From Chryseobacterium binzhouense (lineage in GTDB: Bacteria; Bacteroidota; Bacteroidia; Flavobacteriales; Weeksellaceae): DNA of 64,000 nt. A program made the position numbers and the translations under genes. Where the stretch lies: positions 248,001-312,000 of the forward strand of contig NZ_VKOG01000003.1 of the NCBI RefSeq assembly GCF_007474545.1. The letters are read 5' to 3'. A model generated the notes under the pieces. The model saw nothing but the letters and a program-made list of their open reading frames with translations. It was not told where the DNA came from and did no database searches. Of the stretch, positions 27,762 through 36,940 are shown piece after piece. How positions within the stretch are numbered: position 1 is the stretch's first letter; every line of letters begins with the position of its first letter.

Positions 27762-28973
27762 ATGAAGGAGAAAACTATCGTATGTATTTCGTGCTATTAT
27801 AAAGGATACGATTTTATGGACGAAATGAAAAATCTCGGCAATAAAATTATCCTGATAACATCCGAAAATTTAAAAGAAAAAAACTGGCCGTGGCATGCAA
27901 TAGATGAAGTTTTCTATATGCCCGAAATAAAACCTTCAGTATGGAATCTTGATCATCTTGTACAAGGCTTTTCTCATCTGATGAAAAGCCGCAAAATAGA
28001 TGCTGTTATTGCACTGGATGATTATGATGTGGAAAAAGCAGCTTTAGTGAGGGAAACTTTCCGGATTCCGGGAATGGGACAGACTACTCACCGTTATTTC
28101 AGAGATAAGCTTGCTATGCGCCAAAAAGCAAAAGATTCGGGAATTAATGTTCCTGAGTTTACGGCTATTTTCAATGATCAGGAAGTAAGAGATTTTACTG
28201 AAACAGTCCCCGCTCCATGGGTTTTAAAGCCAAGATCTGAAGCTTCTGCATCAGGAATTAAAAAATTAAAAAATCAGGAGGAGCTATGGACAGCATTGGA
28301 CGAACTAGGAGAAGAAAGACATTTGTTTCTTTTAGAAAGTTTTAAACCCGGTGATGTTTATCATGTTGACAGCCTTACTTTTAACAAAAAAACAGTATTT
28401 ACTTCAGCTTCAAAATATCTTGCTCCACCTATGCAGGTTTCACATGAAGGCGGAGTTTTCAGAACTAAAACCTTAGGAAGATATTCAGAAGAATTTAAGG
28501 CTTTGGACGAAGTTAATGCTAAAGTTTTATCAAGTTTCGGACTGCAAAACGGAGCTACTCACACCGAGTTTATCCGTAGTAAAGAAAACGGAAAATGGTA
28601 TTTCCTTGAGACTTCGTCCCGTGTAGGCGGAGCACATATTCCAGATCTTGTGGAAGCTTCAAGCAACATCAATATCTGGCGTGAATGGGCAAAAATAGAA
28701 GATGCCCTCCTTAAAGGAAAAGATTACGAAGTAGCTAAACCTACAGGCTATTATTCCGGTTTGATTGTTGCCTTAATCAAAGATATATCTCCGAACTATA
28801 AGGACTTTGAATGTGAAGAAGCCGTAAAATTTATCCCTATTGATTATCATGTCGGGATCGTATACAAATCTAACGATGCCAATATCGTTCAGGAAAGACT
28901 GGATACTACTGCAGAGAAAATTCATGCGGAACTTCTTAATATTATCCCCCCTAAAGACAAACCGACAAGCTAA
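27762..28973 (+). CDS. ATP-grasp carboxylate-amine ligase (biotin-carboxylase/DdlA fold)
   Basis: A 403-residue ATP-grasp enzyme with no membrane or signal sequence. The N-terminal third is a Rossmann-like preATP-grasp domain. The ATP-binding core lies at about 110-310: V-L-K-P-R-S-E-A-S-A-S-G near 165-177 with the phosphate-binding Lys, L-L-E-S-F-K-P-G-D-V-Y, and T-E-F-I...E-T-S-S-R-V-G-G, which carries the Mg2+ ligands. ATP-grasp ligases join a carboxylate to an amine or thiol through an acylphosphate. The substrates cannot be deduced. It is the first ligase of the 27.8-34.0 kb cluster, separated from the aminopeptidase gene by 141 bases. Confidence 0.85.
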   Translation: MKEKTIVCISCYYKGYDFMDEMKNLGNKIILITSENLKEKNWPWHAIDEVFYMPEIKPSVWNLDHLVQGFSHLMKSRKIDAVIALDDYDVEKAALVRETFRIPGMGQTTHRYFRDKLAMRQKAKDSGINVPEFTAIFNDQEVRDFTETVPAPWVLKPRSEASASGIKKLKNQEELWTALDELGEERHLFLLESFKPGDVYHVDSLTFNKKTVFTSASKYLAPPMQVSHEGGVFRTKTLGRYSEEFKALDEVNAKVLSSFGLQNGATHTEFIRSKENGKWYFLETSSRVGGAHIPDLVEASSNINIWREWAKIEDALLKGKDYEVAKPTGYYSGLIVALIKDISPNYKDFECEEAVKFIPIDYHVGIVYKSNDANIVQERLDTTAEKIHAELLNIIPPKDKPTS

Positions 28974-29063
28974 CAAGTTAGAAGTTAGAAGTTACTAAAA
29001 TTATTTTTTAGTACTTCAATATATTCTGTCGTTATTAAAAATCAAATATTATTAAAACTATAT

Positions 29064-29777
29064 ATGCCAAAAATAGAACACACTGATTATTATTCCCACA
29101 TCCTTGGAACAAGTCTGAAAGTTGAAGTTACGGGACATTACGGCTATCCGATCATCATGTTTCCGACTTCACAGGGACAATATACCCAAAACCATGACTT
29201 TCACCTTAACAGCAGCATCAATTATTTTGTAGAACAAGGGAAAGTAAAACTTTATAACATTCAAACCATTGATGCATGGAGTTTTTATGACGAAAAAATA
29301 TCTCCACAGCAGAGAATAAGAAATTATGAAAAATATGTACAGTTCTTAATACAGGAGTTTGTTCCTTATATCCAGAAACTCCATCAGACACACAGAGTTG
29401 CCGTTGCAGGAGCAAGCTTTGGTGGTTATCATGCGGCTAATTTCGCATTCAGATTTCCTGATGTTGTGTCGCACTTATTCTGTCTTTCGGGTGCTTTCAG
29501 CATCAGGAACTTTATGGACGGATATTCTGATGAGCTGGTTTATTTTAATTGTCCGCGCGAATTTGTAAAAAATGATGAAGCATGGAAATACAAACATATG
29601 CATATTGTTCTAAGCACTTCAGACGAAGACATCTGTAAAGATAAAAATATTGAAATGGCGGAAATTTTAGCTTCAAAAGGAATAGATTTCTGGTATGATG
29701 AAAAAAAATGGATCAACCACGACTGGCCTTTATGGAGAATGACTTTCCCTAATTATATAGAAGCTTTTTTCTCTTAA
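29064..29777 (+). CDS. Esterase family alpha/beta hydrolase
   Basis: A 237-residue cytoplasmic protein of the esterase (EsD/antigen 85-like) fold. The nucleophile is Ser118 in A-G-A-S-F-G-G, and the C-terminal N-H-D-W-P-L-W holds the likely catalytic His219, with Asp188 as a possible acid. Unlike the protein at 25076 it has no N-terminal carbohydrate module. It sits between two ATP-grasp ligase genes (90 bases after one, 37 before the next). In such a setting a hydrolase may edit or release ligated intermediates, which is inference only. Confidence 0.82.
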   Translation: MPKIEHTDYYSHILGTSLKVEVTGHYGYPIIMFPTSQGQYTQNHDFHLNSSINYFVEQGKVKLYNIQTIDAWSFYDEKISPQQRIRNYEKYVQFLIQEFVPYIQKLHQTHRVAVAGASFGGYHAANFAFRFPDVVSHLFCLSGAFSIRNFMDGYSDELVYFNCPREFVKNDEAWKYKHMHIVLSTSDEDICKDKNIEMAEILASKGIDFWYDEKKWINHDWPLWRMTFPNYIEAFFS

Positions 29778-29814
29778 AAATAAACTAAAATAAAAACATT
29801 AAAAATAAAAAATT

Positions 29815-30768
29815 ATGGCAAAGAAAGTAGGAATATTATTCGGAATGGAAGATACTTTTCCCTGGGCATTTATTGATAAAGTGAACGAAATGGGTGGCGG
29901 AGAAATCATTGCAGAACCCGTAAATATTGATAAACTTGAACAAGGCGCAGATTACGGATATGCAGTTATTATCGACAGGATTTCTCAGGATGTTCCTTTT
30001 TACAGAGCATACCTTAAAAACGCAGCGCTCCACGGAACCTATGTGATCAATAATCCTTTTTGGTGGAGCGCAGACGAAAAGTTTTTCAATAATGCATTAA
30101 TGTCAAAACTGGGAATTCCGTTACCTAAAACAGTATTGCTGCCTTCCCATGAAAGACCGACCAACACTTCAGAAACATCTTTCAGAAATCTGAAATTTCC
30201 TCATGACTGGGATTATATTTTTAATTACGTAGGATTTCCGGCGTATATGAAGCCGCATGATGGCGGAGGCTGGAAAAGCTTCTATAGAGTGGAAAATCCT
30301 GAAGATCTTTGGGAAAAACTTAGCGAAACCGAGCAACTGGTAATGATGGTTCAGGAAGAAATCGTATTTCAGGATTATTACAGAGTATACTGTCTCGGAC
30401 AGAAATACGTTCATATTATGCCTTACGAACCAAGAAATCCGCATCATTTGAGATATGCTACAACCCACCAGACAGAAGGTGAGGATTTAAAAAAACTGTT
30501 GAAAACGATACATGATTATACCATAAAAATGAATCAGGCTTTAGGATATGATTTCAATACTGTAGAATTTGCTGTGAGAGACGGCATTCCTTACGCGATT
30601 GATTTCTGCAATCCTGCTCCGGATGCTGACAAAAATTCTGTAGGAGAAGAAAATTTCGCATGGATTGTAGAGCATGCTGCTAAATTAGCTATTGAAAAAG
30701 CTAAAGAATATGTTCCGGGAAAACCCAATATCTCTTGGGGAACATTTGTAAAAAACTCAGTTAAATAA
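29815..30768 (+). CDS. ATP-grasp ligase, short form
   Basis: A 317-residue ATP-grasp protein, distinct in sequence from the one at 27762. An N-terminal pre-ATP-grasp domain occupies residues 1-95. The core includes F-P-A-Y-M-K-P-H-D-G-G-G-W near 141-153 (glycine-rich phosphate loop with Lys), M-V-Q-E-E-I-V near 180 and V-E-F-A-V-R-D-G...I-D-F-C-N-P-A-P-D (metal-binding Asp and Asn) near 250-270. The fold is that of RimK/tubulin-tyrosine-ligase relatives, which add amino acids to carboxyl groups. The neighbours downstream (29 bases) and upstream (37 bases) are probably co-transcribed. The product is unknown. Confidence 0.83.
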   Translation: MAKKVGILFGMEDTFPWAFIDKVNEMGGGEIIAEPVNIDKLEQGADYGYAVIIDRISQDVPFYRAYLKNAALHGTYVINNPFWWSADEKFFNNALMSKLGIPLPKTVLLPSHERPTNTSETSFRNLKFPHDWDYIFNYVGFPAYMKPHDGGGWKSFYRVENPEDLWEKLSETEQLVMMVQEEIVFQDYYRVYCLGQKYVHIMPYEPRNPHHLRYATTHQTEGEDLKKLLKTIHDYTIKMNQALGYDFNTVEFAVRDGIPYAIDFCNPAPDADKNSVGEENFAWIVEHAAKLAIEKAKEYVPGKPNISWGTFVKNSVK

Positions 30769-30797
30769 TTCAATCAGACCATAAAAAAAGCACAAAA

Positions 30798-31916
30798 ATG
30801 CATCAGTTTACTATCGGAATCGAGGAAGAATATCAGATTATTGATGTTGAAAGCCGCGATTTAATATCTCATGTTTCGAAAATCATTGAGGGCGGAAAAT
30901 CTGTTTTAAGTGAAAACTTAAAGCATGAAATGCACGAATCTATGATTGAGATGGAAACCGGAATCTGCCAGAATATTCAGGAGGCAACAGCTGAGCTTAC
31001 CAACCTGAGGAGGCATCTCATTAAAACTGCACACGAACAGGGACTGCGTGTATCAGGAGGTGGAACCCATCCTTTTTCCAATTGGGAACACAATACAATT
31101 ACCAATGGCGAAAGATATAATAAAATTGTTGATGATATGGGTGATGTGGCGAGAGGAAACCTAATTTTCGGGTTGCATGTTCACATTGGGATTCCAAATC
31201 GTGAAGAAGGGGTGAGAATTCAGAATGTTATGCGTTATTTTCTTCCTCATGTCTATGCACTTTCAGTAAATTCACCTTTCTGGATCGGAAGAAATACGGG
31301 ATTTAAATCTTACCGTCAGGAAATTTTTGTGAAATTTCCAAGAACGGGTATTCCAAGTTTTTTCAACTCTTTGGCTGAGTTTGACAGCTATGTAGATCTT
31401 TTGGTAAAAACCGGAACTATTGATAACGCCAAAAAAATCTGGTGGGATCTGAGAGTTCACCCTTTTTATCCAACCATTGAGTTCAGAATCTGCGATATGC
31501 CTTTAAGAATTGAGGAAACCGTATGTCTTGCTGCCATCATGCAGAGTCTTGTCGCAAAAATTTACAAACTTCACCAGCAAAACTTAAGCTTCCGAAGCTA
31601 CAGAAGACTGCTTCTGAATGAAAACAAATGGCGCGCTTCCAAGGATGGTATTCATTCTAAACTTATAGATTTTGGTAAAGAAGAATCTGTACCTTATCCT
31701 GATCTGCTGAAAGAACTTCTTGAGTTTATTGATGATGTAGTAGATGATCTAGGGTGCAGAAAAGAAGTAGAATACGCATGGAAAATACTGGAAAACGGAA
31801 CAGGAGCCGACAGACAGCTTAAAGTATATCAGGAAACAGGAGATCTGAAAAAAGTAGTTGATTATATGATTTCTGAAACAGAATACGGAATCACTCACAG
31901 CGAAAATGCTTTGTAA
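30798..31916 (+). CDS. COG2170 carboxylate-amine ligase (glutamate-cysteine ligase 2 / YbdK family)
   Basis: A 372-residue enzyme of the GCS2 (YbdK) family, which is related to glutamate-cysteine ligase and glutamine synthetase. The start I-G-I-E-E-E-Y-Q (residues 6-13) supplies metal-binding glutamates, and H-E-M-H-E-S-M-I-E-M-E, G-G-G-T-H-P-F and F-G-L-H-V-H-I-G are all conserved. The E. coli member has weak glutamate-cysteine ligase activity in vitro, but the true reaction of most homologues is unknown. In this place, between an ATP-grasp ligase and a glutamine amidotransferase, it probably forms an amide on an acidic amino acid. The stop is 32 bases from the amidotransferase start. Confidence 0.92.
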   Translation: MHQFTIGIEEEYQIIDVESRDLISHVSKIIEGGKSVLSENLKHEMHESMIEMETGICQNIQEATAELTNLRRHLIKTAHEQGLRVSGGGTHPFSNWEHNTITNGERYNKIVDDMGDVARGNLIFGLHVHIGIPNREEGVRIQNVMRYFLPHVYALSVNSPFWIGRNTGFKSYRQEIFVKFPRTGIPSFFNSLAEFDSYVDLLVKTGTIDNAKKIWWDLRVHPFYPTIEFRICDMPLRIEETVCLAAIMQSLVAKIYKLHQQNLSFRSYRRLLLNENKWRASKDGIHSKLIDFGKEESVPYPDLLKELLEFIDDVVDDLGCRKEVEYAWKILENGTGADRQLKVYQETGDLKKVVDYMISETEYGITHSENAL

Positions 31917-31924
31917 TTTTTTAA

Positions 31925-31932
31925 TAACTTTG
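31925..31932 (+). promoter_or_regulatory. Internal -7 promoter box (TAACTTTG) before the amidotransferase gene
   Basis: Perfect TAnnTTTG in the 32-base gap, ending 16 bases before ATG 31949. It could give the amidotransferase gene a start of its own within the cluster. Confidence 0.4.
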
Positions 31933-31948
31933 CCTAAATTTTAAAATT

Positions 31949-32782
31949 ATGACAGAGGTAAGAATTGCGTTGCTGGATATGAACAACAACCATGTCAATC
32001 AAGGATTTAGAAATATTAAAGAAATTTCGGAAGCTTTTAAGCAAGAGTCAAAAGAAGAAATTTCCATCCGGACTTTTGATGTAAGATACAAAAATGAAAT
32101 TCCGGCAATAGAAGATTTTGACATATTTATTTCTTCGGGAGGTCCAGGAAACCCTCACAGAGAAGGTCATGAATGGGAAGATCAGTTTGCAGATTTTCTG
32201 GATGCTGTGTATAATCATAATCTTCAAAACGAAAACAAAAAATATCTTTTCCTGATTTGTCATTCTTTTCAATTGGCAAGTATTCATTGGAAATTGGGCA
32301 ATATCTGCAAAAGAAAATCTTATTCCTTTGGCGTGATGCCCGTTCATAAAACCGAAGAAGGTAAAAACGAGTTTTTATTTAAAAACCTTCCGGATCCTTT
32401 CTATGCAGTAGATTCCAGAGCATATCAGTTTATAGAACCGGATGCAGACCGTTTTGAAGAACTGGGAATGCAGATTGTTGCGATTGAAAAATTCAGACCG
32501 CATATCAATCTGGAAAGAGCGGTAATGGCAGTTCGTTTTTCTGATGAGATTTTCGGAACCCAATTCCATCCTGAAGCAAACCCTTCTGGAATGATTGAAA
32601 ATCTCAAGGATGAAAAAAATAAAGAAGCGATGATTGAAAACTACGGAATGGAAAAATATCTTGAGACGGTTGACCGGATGAATGATGAAGATAAGATTGT
32701 CTTAACACAGGCTCAGATTTTACCGAGATTTTTACGTTCAGCAAAAAAGAATATTTTAAAAAAAAATGAAGCTTTAGTCTGA
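31949..32782 (+). CDS. Class I glutamine amidotransferase-like protein
   Basis: A 277-residue protein with a class I glutaminase domain in residues 1-210. The triad is complete: Cys104 in L-I-C-H-S-F-Q, and His207 with Glu209 in Q-F-H-P-E-A. The nucleophile elbow is C-H-S-F-Q, not G-x-C-x-G-x-Q, so it is a divergent member. A tail of about 65 residues follows. Such domains release ammonia from glutamine for a partner enzyme or hydrolyse gamma-glutamyl bonds, as PuuD does. The partner could be the COG2170 ligase just upstream. A terminator hairpin separates it from the next ligase gene. Confidence 0.88.
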   Translation: MTEVRIALLDMNNNHVNQGFRNIKEISEAFKQESKEEISIRTFDVRYKNEIPAIEDFDIFISSGGPGNPHREGHEWEDQFADFLDAVYNHNLQNENKKYLFLICHSFQLASIHWKLGNICKRKSYSFGVMPVHKTEEGKNEFLFKNLPDPFYAVDSRAYQFIEPDADRFEELGMQIVAIEKFRPHINLERAVMAVRFSDEIFGTQFHPEANPSGMIENLKDEKNKEAMIENYGMEKYLETVDRMNDEDKIVLTQAQILPRFLRSAKKNILKKNEALV

Positions 32783-32803
32783 ACAAATTAAAAATAAACA
32801 ATG

Positions 32804-32832
32804 AAAATCGAGCATAACTGCTCGATTTTTTA
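32804..32832 (+). terminator. Hairpin terminator inside the ligase cluster
   Basis: Perfect 11-base stem (32804-32814 with 32819-32829), loop TAAC and a six-T tail, between the amidotransferase and the last ligase gene. It suggests partial or full termination before the gene at 32855. Confidence 0.85.
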
Positions 32833-32854
32833 AATCACAAAAAAGAAAAAGAAT

Positions 32855-34039
32855 ATGATTTCAAAATACAGAAAACAGTTTAATCAGGAATTTTCTCAGG
32901 AAAAATACGAAAAGGTAAAAAATTTAATTAAAGAAAAAAGCGGGATCGAATCAGGATTTCGGCTGTCAGAAAGCCCTCTTTTTCTAACGAAAGAATTTGA
33001 AGCCAAACTTCTGGATGCTAGCGAAAGCATTATCGACCAAATCAAAAATCTCCGTGAAGGTATTCTGGAAAAAGCAATTCCCGAGAACTGCAAAGTACCG
33101 AATGACACCAGACAACCCCATTTTTTCACCATAGATTTTGGAATCTGCAGAAGCGAGAATGGTAAGATTGAGCCTCAATTGATAGAACTTCAGGCTTTCC
33201 CTTCTTTGTATGCTTTTCAGAAAATTTTTGAAGATACTCTTTGTGAAGTCTACCCTTTTCTTTCCGAAATTAAAAACAAAATGACTTCGGAAGAACTGAA
33301 ACAACATTTAACAGAATTAATCATCGGAGACGAAAATCCCGAAAATGTTATTTTACTTGAAATTTTTCCTGAAAAACAAAAAACATTGATTGATTTTGTT
33401 TTAACTGAAAAACTTTTAGGAATCAAAACGGTTTGCCTTACTAAAGTAAAAAAAGAAGGCAAAAAACTTTTCTACGAAAATGAAGGAAAGAAAACTGAGA
33501 TCAAACGTATTTATAACCGTGTAATTTTTGATGAACTGGACAAGATTCCGGATCTTAAAATAGAATTTGATTTTCGTGAAGAGGCAGATGTAAAGTGGAT
33601 CACCCATCCTAACTGGTTTTTCAAAATTTCAAAATTTCTTTTACCCATGCTTAATCATCAGTTTGTACCGAAAAGTTACTTTCTGCATGAGTTTCCGAAA
33701 ACTGAAAATCTTGAAAATTTTGTATTGAAACCTCTATTTTCATTTGCAGGAAGCGGAGTCAATCTAAATCCGACAACAGAAATTACTGATGCTATTGAGG
33801 ATAAAGAAAATTACATCTTACAAAGAAAAGTAAACTACGAACCGATTTTTGAAGACATCAACGGTGAATTTTCAAAAGCTGAAATCCGTTTATTGTACAT
33901 TTGGAGAGAAAATGAAGACCGCCCTGTTCTTTTGGAAAATCTCGGAAGAATGACGAAAGCAGCAATGGTAAATGTAGATTTCAATAAAAAAGACGCTATC
34001 TGGATCGGAAGTTCTAATGCTTTTTTTGCTGAAGAATAA
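32855..34039 (+). CDS. Divergent ATP-grasp-like protein
   Basis: A 394-residue cytoplasmic protein with no recognised family name. Its N-terminal part is helical. The segment D-T-R-Q-P-H-F-F-T-I-D-F-G-I with I-E-L-Q-A-F-P-S at about 84-130, and the C-terminal part with V-L-K-P-L-F-S-F-A-G-S-G-V, L-Q-R-K-V and E-I-R-L-L-Y-I-W, resemble the permuted ATP-grasp fold of glutathionylspermidine synthase-like enzymes. The phosphate-loop Lys (in V-L-K-P) is conserved. It is preceded by a strong terminator, so it may have separate control or depend on read-through. It converges on cphA. Confidence 0.7.
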   Translation: MISKYRKQFNQEFSQEKYEKVKNLIKEKSGIESGFRLSESPLFLTKEFEAKLLDASESIIDQIKNLREGILEKAIPENCKVPNDTRQPHFFTIDFGICRSENGKIEPQLIELQAFPSLYAFQKIFEDTLCEVYPFLSEIKNKMTSEELKQHLTELIIGDENPENVILLEIFPEKQKTLIDFVLTEKLLGIKTVCLTKVKKEGKKLFYENEGKKTEIKRIYNRVIFDELDKIPDLKIEFDFREEADVKWITHPNWFFKISKFLLPMLNHQFVPKSYFLHEFPKTENLENFVLKPLFSFAGSGVNLNPTTEITDAIEDKENYILQRKVNYEPIFEDINGEFSKAEIRLLYIWRENEDRPVLLENLGRMTKAAMVNVDFNKKDAIWIGSSNAFFAEE

Positions 34040-34054
34040 TCATATGTTGAAAAT

Positions 34055-34090
34055 AAATTTCGGCGGCATCTTCGATGCCGCCGAAAATTT
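34055..34090. terminator. Strong bidirectional terminator between ligase cluster and cphA
   Basis: Perfect 13-base stem (34058-34070 with 34074-34086), loop TTC, A run before and T run after. The stem sequence is almost the same as the terminator at 43271-43297. Confidence 0.88.
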
Positions 34091-34109
34091 TAACTTCTTT
34101 TATTTTTAA

Positions 34110-36737
34110 TTAAATCTTGCCATCTTCAAGCAATTCTCTTGCCTGATAATCCTGTACCAGATCAATAGCATTCGAAATAACATCACTCAACGCGGTGATG
34201 AAAGTTCCTTCTTCAGCCATACTCATTGCATGTTTTAGTGCTTCAATTTCTTTTGGAATAATCTCATAGCTTACATCTCGACCTGATTGCTGAATACCGT
34301 CTATAATCAGACCGTTGATCTCATCTTCCGTTCTTCCGCGCAGATGTTTTTCGTTACGGATGATGATATAATCAAACATTCTTCCGGCAATTTTTCCGCA
34401 AAGTTTAATGTCTTCATCTCTTCTGTCACCCACTCCGGAAATGATTCCTATCTTTTTAGTTGACTCTACATTTTTCAGATAATCTTCAATAGCTTCATAA
34501 CCTGCAGGATTATGGGCAAAATCAATTAAAACTTTAAAGTTTTTAAATTTAAAAACATTCAGTCTTCCGGGTGTAAGCTGTGCACTGGGAATAAAAGTGC
34601 GCAGAGAGTTGGAAATATCCTCAATTCCAAAACCATACAGATAACATGCTAAACTCGCTGCTAAAATATTAGAAATCATGAATTTAGCCTTACCTTCCAT
34701 TGTAATAGGAAAATCTTTAGCCTTTCCGATTCTTATTTTCCAGTCACCTTTTTTGATGGTCACAAAACCTTCTTCATAAACACAGGTAGTCCTTCCCTCT
34801 TTTGCAAATTTTTTGATATGCTCATTATTTTCGTCCAGACTAAAAATAGCCACTTGACTCGGTAAGTCATTGATGATCCGCATAGAATATTCATCATCAG
34901 CATTCATTACACTCCATCCGTTTTTCTTCACGCTGTCAAGCACTACCCTTTTTACCCTTGTAAGATCTTTAAGATTGTGAATATCATTCATTCCTAAATG
35001 ATCTTCTTTAATATTGGTTAATACACCGATATCACATTGTCCGAAACCTAAGCCCGAACGAAGAATCCCTCCTCTTGCAGTTTCCAGGACAGCAAATTCC
35101 ACCGTTGGATCTTTTAAAATAAATTCAGCTGAAATAGGACCAGTTGTATCTCCTTTTGTCAGCATCGTATTCTGTATGTAAATTCCGTCAGAAGTTGTGA
35201 ATCCTACTCTGTAGCCGTTACTTTTAACGATATGGGCAATAAGTCGGGTTGTGGTTGTTTTTCCGTTAGTTCCCGTTACTGCAATAATAGGAATAGTAAA
35301 AGGTCTTCCCGGCGGATAAAGCATATCAACAACAGGAGCAGCGACATTTCTTGGCAGTCCTTCGCTCGGAGCAAGGTGCATTCTGAAACCGGGTGCCGCA
35401 TTAACTTCAATAATAGCACCGCCGCTTTCTTTCAATGGCTGCGTCAGATTTTCCGCCATGATGTCAATTCCACATACATCAAGCCCGATAATTTTCGAGA
35501 TCCTTTCTGCCATTGTGATATTTTCAGGATGTACCATGTCGGTTACATCAATAGAAGTTCCGCCTGTAGAAAGATTCGCTGTGGATTTCAGATAAACGAC
35601 CTCTCCTTTTTGAGGAACTGTTTCCAGCGTATACTGAAGCTTTTCCAGTAATTCCAGCGTGTCTTTATCAACATTGATTTCCGTTAGGACATTTTCATGA
35701 CCATATCCCCTTCTAGGATCCTGATTTTCTTTATCAATAAGGATTTGAATATTAGACTCACCATCTCCTACTACATGAGCAGGAACTCTTCTTGCGGCAG
35801 CCACCATTTTGTTGTTGATGACCAAAACTCTGAAATCGTAGCCTGTAATATATTTTTCTACAATTACTTTTTTAGAATATTTCTGAGCATGCTCCAGACC
35901 AATTAATGCAGAGTCAAAATCATTTACATTAATAGAAGACCCTTTTCCGTGATTGCCGTCTAAAGGCTTGATCACCACAGGAAAACCAATCTTTCTGATA
36001 ACATTTCTTAATCCGTCCTCATCTATTACCAAATCTCCCATCGGAACAGGTATAGCAGCATCATGAAGCATTCTTTTTGTAAGTTCTTTATTGCACGCAA
36101 TATCTACAGCAATAGAACTGGTTTTCCCTGTAATTGTTGCCTGAAAACGCTGTTGATTAACACCGTATCCTAATTGCACCAATGAGTTGCTTCCCAATCT
36201 TATCCAGGGAATTTTTCTGGAAACTGCCTCTTCTACGATACTTCCTGTAGAAGGTCCCAATCTCACACGTTCTCTGATTTCCTTAAGCTTTTGAATACAG
36301 GCATTAATATCGTATTCTCTATTTTCAATAAGAGCTTCGGCAATGGCAACAGACTGTTCGGCTGCGTAAATTCCGGCATTTTCTTCTATATAGTCAAATA
36401 CAACGTTGTAAACACCCGGAGTTTTTGTTTCTCGGGTTCGTCCAAAACCGGTATCCATTCCTGCAAGAGTCTGAATTTCGAGAGCAATGTGTTCAATAAC
36501 ATGTCCCATCCATGTTCCGGTTTCTATTCTGTGGAAAAACCCGCCTTTAACGCCTTCTGAACAGCGATGGCTGATAAGCGAGGGCAGAAGCTTTTCTATT
36601 CTTTCTCTGAAACCATCAATTTTATTGGTAGGAAAATTTTCCATCTCCTCAAGATCCAGTCTCATCTGGATCAGCTTTTTTCTTCTTATACTCCAGATAT
36701 TCGGACCGCGAAGCGCCTGTATTTTTTCAATTTTCAT
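34110..36737 (-). CDS. cphA: Cyanophycin synthetase
   Basis: An 875-residue enzyme that polymerises Asp and Arg into cyanophycin, a storage polymer. It has the CphA layout: an N-terminal domain (residues 1-160), an ATP-grasp domain (about 220-470, with P-V-V-I-K-P-L-D-G-N-H-G-K-G at 253-266 and E-V-N-A-A-P-G-F at 444-451), and a Mur-ligase-type domain with the P-loop G-T-N-G-K-T-T-T at 489-496. The length is normal for CphA1. A TATCTTTG box lies 49 bases before the start. It faces cphB, with which it shares a 203-base intergenic region. Confidence 0.96.
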   Translation of the reverse strand: MKIEKIQALRGPNIWSIRRKKLIQMRLDLEEMENFPTNKIDGFRERIEKLLPSLISHRCSEGVKGGFFHRIETGTWMGHVIEHIALEIQTLAGMDTGFGRTRETKTPGVYNVVFDYIEENAGIYAAEQSVAIAEALIENREYDINACIQKLKEIRERVRLGPSTGSIVEEAVSRKIPWIRLGSNSLVQLGYGVNQQRFQATITGKTSSIAVDIACNKELTKRMLHDAAIPVPMGDLVIDEDGLRNVIRKIGFPVVIKPLDGNHGKGSSINVNDFDSALIGLEHAQKYSKKVIVEKYITGYDFRVLVINNKMVAAARRVPAHVVGDGESNIQILIDKENQDPRRGYGHENVLTEINVDKDTLELLEKLQYTLETVPQKGEVVYLKSTANLSTGGTSIDVTDMVHPENITMAERISKIIGLDVCGIDIMAENLTQPLKESGGAIIEVNAAPGFRMHLAPSEGLPRNVAAPVVDMLYPPGRPFTIPIIAVTGTNGKTTTTRLIAHIVKSNGYRVGFTTSDGIYIQNTMLTKGDTTGPISAEFILKDPTVEFAVLETARGGILRSGLGFGQCDIGVLTNIKEDHLGMNDIHNLKDLTRVKRVVLDSVKKNGWSVMNADDEYSMRIINDLPSQVAIFSLDENNEHIKKFAKEGRTTCVYEEGFVTIKKGDWKIRIGKAKDFPITMEGKAKFMISNILAASLACYLYGFGIEDISNSLRTFIPSAQLTPGRLNVFKFKNFKVLIDFAHNPAGYEAIEDYLKNVESTKKIGIISGVGDRRDEDIKLCGKIAGRMFDYIIIRNEKHLRGRTEDEINGLIIDGIQQSGRDVSYEIIPKEIEALKHAMSMAEEGTFITALSDVISNAIDLVQDYQARELLEDGKI

Positions 36738-36786
36738 AGTTTAGCTCAAATAATTTTTTCTAATTAATAAATACATCATTTCAAAT

Positions 36787-36794
36787 CAAAGATA
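36787..36794 (-). promoter_or_regulatory. -7 promoter box (TATCTTTG) of cphA
   Basis: Perfect TAnnTTTG on the minus strand, 49 bases before the cphA ATG. Confidence 0.5.
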
Positions 36795-36927
36795 ATGCAA
36801 AACATGAAAAAAATACGCACCACCGTTGAAGATTTATGAAAAAAAATATTTAATAGTTAAGATCTTTAAAATCAAACTAATTACTTTAAAAAACTTTATT
36901 AAATTTCATCAACAATGAATAATTTTC

Positions 36928-36935
36928 TACTTTTG
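36928..36935 (+). promoter_or_regulatory. -7 promoter box (TACTTTTG) directly before cphB
   Basis: Perfect TAnnTTTG ending 5 bases before the cphB ATG. Transcription should begin at or very near the start codon, so the message would be leaderless. Confidence 0.6.
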
Positions 36936-36940
36936 TAAGC

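Noticed and set aside
28974-29063. Short GTTAGAA direct repeats after the first ATP-grasp gene
   Set aside because: Low-complexity intergenic sequence of a kind also seen near 15620; no sign of mobility or function.
35232-35651. 139-codon open frame on the plus strand
   Set aside because: Antisense shadow of cphA; its composition is that of a reversed coding sequence.
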